From Antarcticibacterium arcticum (GTDB taxonomy: Bacteria; Bacteroidota; Bacteroidia; Flavobacteriales; Flavobacteriaceae), in contig NZ_CP042476.1 of NCBI RefSeq assembly GCF_007993795.1, forward strand, positions 2,294,001 through 2,358,000: a DNA stretch of 64,000 bases. Direction: 5' to 3'. The notes under the pieces were generated by a model. That model saw only the letters and a list, made by a program, of their open reading frames with translations. It had not been told where the DNA came from and made no database searches. A program made the translations under genes and the position numbers. Shown here piece by piece: positions 60,256 to 64,000 of this stretch. Position 1 is the stretch's first letter. Every line of letters starts with the position of its first letter.

Positions 60256-60957
60256 CTAAGCCGGCTCGTTTAACAGGTCAAGGAAATCTACTGCTGTAGC
60301 TTCCATTTGGTGTACCACTTTATCTGTTTTTACAACCAGGTGGTTATAACCTATATAAGCAATAATACCTACTATTAAACCGGCAACTGTGGTGGTCATC
60401 GCAGTATAAATACCTTCTGCCAGCACCCCCATTTCTGCCTGCCCGCTGCTTGTGGCCAGGGCATGGAAAGCTAAAACCATACCAATTACAGTTCCAAGGA
60501 ACCCAATCATGGGAGCGGCTCCTGCAATGGTTGCAAGAATACTTACATTTTTCTCCAACTTGTAAACTTCCAGTCTACCGGCATTCTCTATGGCGGTATT
60601 TATATCTTCCAGTGGGCTTCCTATACGGGAGATCCCTTTTTCGGTTAATCTTGCAACCGGGGAATTTGTCTGGGCACAACGTATTTTGGCAGATTCAATA
60701 TTCCCGTTCAATACGCTGTCTTTAATTTGCAACATAAAATTTTGATCAACCTCTGTAGCAGCTTTGATAGCAAAAAGCCTTTCAAAATAAATATAAACTG
60801 CAACAAATAAAAGGATAAAAAGGATCCCGATGATCACCTGGCCTCCTATGCCACCACTCATCATGAGATCAAACAAAGACAAAGTTTTTTCTTCTACGAC
60901 CGGTTCAACCTCCAGGGCTGTTTGTGTAAGGTCCTCTTGCTGGAAAAAGTATAGCAT
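60256..60957 (-). CDS. exbB: ExbB/TolQ/MotA family proton-channel protein
   Basis: A 233-residue membrane protein with three helices (about 30-55, 145-170 and 185-210) and the family motif GTVIGMVLAFHALA; AMTTTVAGLIVGIIAYIGYN carries the conserved Thr/Ala pattern of helix 3. The proton channel with ExbD. First gene of the exbB-exbD-tonB-folC operon. Confidence 0.94.
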   Translation of the reverse strand: MLYFFQQEDLTQTALEVEPVVEEKTLSLFDLMMSGGIGGQVIIGILFILLFVAVYIYFERLFAIKAATEVDQNFMLQIKDSVLNGNIESAKIRCAQTNSPVARLTEKGISRIGSPLEDINTAIENAGRLEVYKLEKNVSILATIAGAAPMIGFLGTVIGMVLAFHALATSSGQAEMGVLAEGIYTAMTTTVAGLIVGIIAYIGYNHLVVKTDKVVHQMEATAVDFLDLLNEPA

Positions 60958-61016
60958 AAATTAATTTAGGTTTTTTAATGTAACGTGAGTTTGCAGTTTT
61001 AATTGTAAATATAAAA

Positions 61017-62243
61017 TTATACCAGCTGTTTTAATGCGATTTCAAACGCCGTGCGGCTTATATTGGTTTTTGAGCTGTTGTTATCATAGGTATTCTGTAT
61101 GGCATTTTGAATGGTCATAGAGATATCGTTAAAGATAGCCTCATCTGTCATTTGCACCCTGCGTTCCATGAAATAAGCAAAAACTCGGGCCATTCCACAG
61201 TTTGCAATAAAATCCGGGATCACACTTACTTTCCCGTCTATGTGTTCCATAATAGGACCAAAGAATATTTCCTTATCGGCAAAAGGAACATTTGCACCAG
61301 AGGAGATAACTTCCAGCCCACCATCAATTAAGGATTCCACCTGCGATTGTGTTACCAGCCTTGAGGCAGCACAAGGTGCAAAAATTTCAGCATTTAACTT
61401 CCAGATCTTCTCATTCATTTCATCAAAAGGAATAAGATCATGATTTTTCAAAGTATTGCCAGATTTATTAAGGAAAAAATCTTTTATCTCTTCAAAACTG
61501 TAGCCGTTTTCATTGATCAACCCTCCATCTCTGTCAATAATACCCACTATTTTAGCTCCCATCTGGGCAAGATAAAAAGCAGCTGCAGATCCAACATTAC
61601 CAAATCCCTGCACAATGGCTTTTTTACCTTTTACGTCCCCGCCGTAAATGGAATAATAATGCTTTACGGCTTCGGCAACACCGTAACCCGTGATCATATC
61701 GGCTACCGTGTATTTCCGGTTTATATCAGGAGTATATTGAGAGTTTTCCAACACCTTGATCACCCCGTGGCGCAATTGGCCAATGCGGTTGATCTTATCG
61801 GCTTCAGTAGGTTGAAAATGCCCGTTGAAAACGCCCTCCTGTGGGTGCCAAACCCCGCAATCTTCAGTAATTGGAATAACTTCATGGATCTCGTCTACAT
61901 TTAAGTCTCCACCTGTACCGTAATAACTTTTAAGCAACGGGGAAACCGCTTTGAACCAACGCTCTAAAACCCCTTTTTTTCTTGGGTCTGCAGGGTCAAA
62001 GTTTATACCAGACTTTGCTCCGCCAATAGCAGGGCCGGAAACGGTGAATTTCACTTCCATGGTTTTTGCCAGGGAAAGCACTTCATTCATATCAAGTCCT
62101 TTTCTCATTCGGGTACCCCCACCTGCGGCCCCACCACGTAATGAATTTATAACCGTCCAGCCTTCAGCTTCGGTTTCACGGTCTTTCCAGTTAAATACTA
62201 TTTCAGGAGATTTATTTTCATATAAATTCAGTAATTCTTTCAT
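61017..62243 (-). CDS. Glu/Leu/Phe/Val dehydrogenase family protein
   Basis: A 408-residue NAD(P)-dependent amino-acid dehydrogenase. The substrate lysine appears in GPAIGGAKSGINFDP and the catalytic Asp in GGDLNVDEIHEV; the Rossmann motif is VQGFGNVGSAAAFYLAQMG. Whether it prefers glutamate or a branched-chain amino acid cannot be decided by eye. It is monocistronic, 59 bp upstream of exbB. Confidence 0.93.
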   Translation of the reverse strand: MKELLNLYENKSPEIVFNWKDRETEAEGWTVINSLRGGAAGGGTRMRKGLDMNEVLSLAKTMEVKFTVSGPAIGGAKSGINFDPADPRKKGVLERWFKAVSPLLKSYYGTGGDLNVDEIHEVIPITEDCGVWHPQEGVFNGHFQPTEADKINRIGQLRHGVIKVLENSQYTPDINRKYTVADMITGYGVAEAVKHYYSIYGGDVKGKKAIVQGFGNVGSAAAFYLAQMGAKIVGIIDRDGGLINENGYSFEEIKDFFLNKSGNTLKNHDLIPFDEMNEKIWKLNAEIFAPCAASRLVTQSQVESLIDGGLEVISSGANVPFADKEIFFGPIMEHIDGKVSVIPDFIANCGMARVFAYFMERRVQMTDEAIFNDISMTIQNAIQNTYDNNSSKTNISRTAFEIALKQLV

Positions 62244-62395
62244 TTCCAGATTTTATTGTTTTAAAGGACATTTATAACATCCATATGATCATTCGTCTAT
62301 TTAAGAAACATTTTATGGAAAATGCTTCATGAAATTTTCAATTTGGGAGCAAATATAAAAAACTAATAAGCCGTTTTGTTGTTATATCCGGAATT

Positions 62396-63460
62396 TTAAG
62401 GAAGAAAAATAACTCCAGAACTATGGTCATTTTCTGCCCCGGTAACAGAGCTCAGAACATTTACCTCTCCCCGCAATTTTAGCACCCCGAGAAAACCGAA
62501 AATAAGGGCCTCCTTGAAATTTATGATCTCTGCAGAAGGTATAACAAGCCGGGTTTGCGTCATTTTTTTTATTTGCTGAATTAAACATGTATTAAAGCAA
62601 CCTCCACCGGTCACTAAAACATCTTCATCTTCCTCATTCCCCAATTCTTTTGAAATTTGCATGGCCACGTGCATGCACCAGGTTCTAAGAATGGAAGGAA
62701 TATCTGCTTCATATTTTTTCAAAACAGGAAGTATCTCTTTATTTACCCATTCTATTCCTAGGGATTTAGGAGCCGGTTGTTTATAATAAGGTAAGCCTTC
62801 AAGCTCTTCGAGTAATTCAGGGTTTAAATGACCCGATCTGGCAACTTCACCATCCCTGTCGTATTCCATTCCCAATTTTTCAGCATAATAATTCAGCACC
62901 GTGTTCACCGCACAAATATCATAGGCAAACCTTTGCCCCTTCACCGAAGTTGAAATATTTGCAAAACCTCCAAGATTCAGGCAGTATTTATATTCCGGAA
63001 AGAGCAGTTTATCCCCTATTGGTACCAGGGGGGCACCCTGCCCGCCCAGGGCTACATCCTGCACGCGAAAATCGCATACTACAGTTTGCCCTGTAAGCTC
63101 CGCCAGCTCCGGCAAATTGCCAATTTGAAGCGTTAATCCATTTTCAGGCTCATGCTTTATAGTGTGGCCGTGGCTGCACACCGCATCAAGGTCGGTTATA
63201 TTATTATCTTTAATAAATTTTGAAATTACCTTCGCCAGATATTCTGTATATCTTTCATCAAGTTCTTGTAACTCTTCAGGGTCCTCCTTAATGGCGTTTG
63301 TAAGATCGGCTTTCCAGTCCCCGCTATAGGGTATGGTTGCAGAAGATTCAATTTTAAAACTCCAGTGGCCTATCTTATTAAATTGTATAAAAGCCAAATC
63401 TATTCCGTCCAGGGAAGTGCCGGACATAACCCCAATTATCTTGTACTCGTTCTTTTTCAT
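62396..63460 (-). CDS. anmK: Anhydro-N-acetylmuramic acid kinase AnmK
   Basis: A 354-residue cytosolic kinase of peptidoglycan recycling, converting anhydro-MurNAc to MurNAc-6-phosphate. ATP-binding GVMSGTSLDGIDLAFIQF at the N-terminus, the VCSHGHTIKHEP catalytic region, NLGGFANIS and LVTGGGCFNTCL are visible. It is divergent from the acyl-CoA dehydrogenase gene, with 92 bp between. Confidence 0.95.
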   Translation of the reverse strand: MKKNEYKIIGVMSGTSLDGIDLAFIQFNKIGHWSFKIESSATIPYSGDWKADLTNAIKEDPEELQELDERYTEYLAKVISKFIKDNNITDLDAVCSHGHTIKHEPENGLTLQIGNLPELAELTGQTVVCDFRVQDVALGGQGAPLVPIGDKLLFPEYKYCLNLGGFANISTSVKGQRFAYDICAVNTVLNYYAEKLGMEYDRDGEVARSGHLNPELLEELEGLPYYKQPAPKSLGIEWVNKEILPVLKKYEADIPSILRTWCMHVAMQISKELGNEEDEDVLVTGGGCFNTCLIQQIKKMTQTRLVIPSAEIINFKEALIFGFLGVLKLRGEVNVLSSVTGAENDHSSGVIFLP

Positions 63461-63484
63461 ATTCGTAAAAATAATTATTCTTTA

Positions 63485-63515
63485 TTGAATTATAGGCCTC
63501 AAAAACTTATCTTTG
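63485..63515 (+). promoter_or_regulatory. Candidate promoter of the acyl-CoA dehydrogenase gene
   Basis: TTG at 63485-63487, 20 bp, then a full -7 match TATCTTTG at 63508-63515, 37 bp before the ATG. Confidence 0.6.
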
Positions 63516-63552
63516 GTCACAAAAAAATTGATATTTCTAAAATATATTCTAA

Positions 63553-64000
63553 ATGGATTTTAAACTTACAGAAGAACATATCATGATTCGCGATGCAGCC
63601 AGAGATTTTGCAAAAAGCGAATTATTACCGGGAGTGATTGAAAGAGATGAAAAGCAGGAATTTCCTGCAGAACAGGTGAAGAAGATGGGCGAACTTGGAT
63701 TCCTGGGAATGATGGCGTCTCCTGAATATGGCGGTGGCGGTATGGATACCGTAGCATATGTTCTTGCAATGGAAGAGATCTCCAAGATAGACGCCTCTGC
63801 CTCTGTAGTTATGTCTGTAAACAATTCTCTTGTTTGCTGGGGGCTGGACACTTTTGCAAATGAGGCTCAAAAAGAAAAGTATTTAGCAAAACTTACCACA
63901 GGTGAGAAGCTGGGCGCTTTTTGTCTTTCCGAACCTGAGGCGGGCAGTGATGCTACTTCACAAAAAACCACTGCAATAGACCACGGCGACCATTACATCC
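63553..64000 (+). CDS. Acyl-CoA dehydrogenase, 5' part only
   Basis: 149 N-terminal residues are visible before the window ends. The FAD flavoenzyme of the beta-oxidation type begins MDFKLTEEHIMIRDAARDFA; GELGFLGMMASPEYGGGGMD and the FCLSEPEAGSDATS substrate/FAD loop identify the family. The catalytic Glu lies beyond the edge, so the substrate range (short- or medium-chain) is not determined. Confidence 0.93.
   Translation, partial: MDFKLTEEHIMIRDAARDFAKSELLPGVIERDEKQEFPAEQVKKMGELGFLGMMASPEYGGGGMDTVAYVLAMEEISKIDASASVVMSVNNSLVCWGLDTFANEAQKEKYLAKLTTGEKLGAFCLSEPEAGSDATSQKTTAIDHGDHYI

Overview
The window comes from a member of the Bacteroidota, most likely the Flavobacteriaceae. The evidence is an alternative complex III (actABCDEF) joined to an aa3-type oxidase, a fused ccoNO cbb3 oxidase, A+T-rich spacers without Shine-Dalgarno sequences, and promoters of the Bacteroidetes type (-7 element TAnnTTTG). 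The genus cannot be fixed from what is visible. The genes describe an aerobic heterotroph with a complete microaerobic and nitrite-respiring branch.

Layout. 1-3574 (minus): 5' part of queG, a DUF4242 protein, a cytochrome P450 and ruvB. 3575-4000: repeat-rich spacer ending in a terminator. 4001-15916 (minus): one respiratory operon, actABCDEF followed by oxidase subunits II and I. 16122-21184: a SPOR-domain protein and the rimP-nusA-infB operon, whose short leader contains a terminator-like hairpin. 21437-25379: a universal stress protein, an AsmA-like protein, small unknown genes and a frameshifted phosphoesterase. 25597-36675: a PAS histidine kinase, a response regulator fused to a CRP-type regulator, a second stress protein, the RIC iron-sulfur repair protein, a COX1-like membrane protein, the CcoI copper ATPase, an AraC regulator and NDH-2. 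36697-42457 (minus): aconitase, then nirK-nirV-sco. 42640-48735: ccoS-NO-Q-P-G-H-TauE/SafE. 48934-54915: two YceI proteins around a porin, a CoA hydrolase/transferase, thioredoxin, a Crp/Fnr regulator, a small membrane protein and a truncated globin. 54982-56786 (minus): hemN and a cupin. 56903-57731: two tRNA-Val genes separated by two families of short tandem repeats. 57801-64000: folC, a TonB/ExbD/ExbB set, an amino-acid dehydrogenase, anmK and the start of an acyl-CoA dehydrogenase.

The most notable signal is a shared promoter architecture. Eight promoters carry a 12-bp inverted repeat of the FNR/CRP type (TGAn-N4-nTCA), in every case exactly 23 bp upstream of a TAnnTTTG-like -7 element and with no -33 TTTG. 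They precede the second uspA, ric, ccoI, nirK, ccoS-NOQPGH, yceI-porin, a small unknown membrane protein and hemN. A ninth, weaker site precedes the COX1-like membrane gene. This defines a low-oxygen / nitric-oxide regulon spread over about 28 kb. Two regulators encoded within it could bind the sites: a cysteine-free Crp/Fnr protein, and a response regulator in which receiver, cNMP-type sensor and Crp HTH are one chain, paired with a FixL-like PAS kinase.

Three single-base deletions, all in C or G runs, break ccoNO (twice) and a phosphoesterase. They look more like sequencing errors than gene decay, but the sequence alone cannot settle this.
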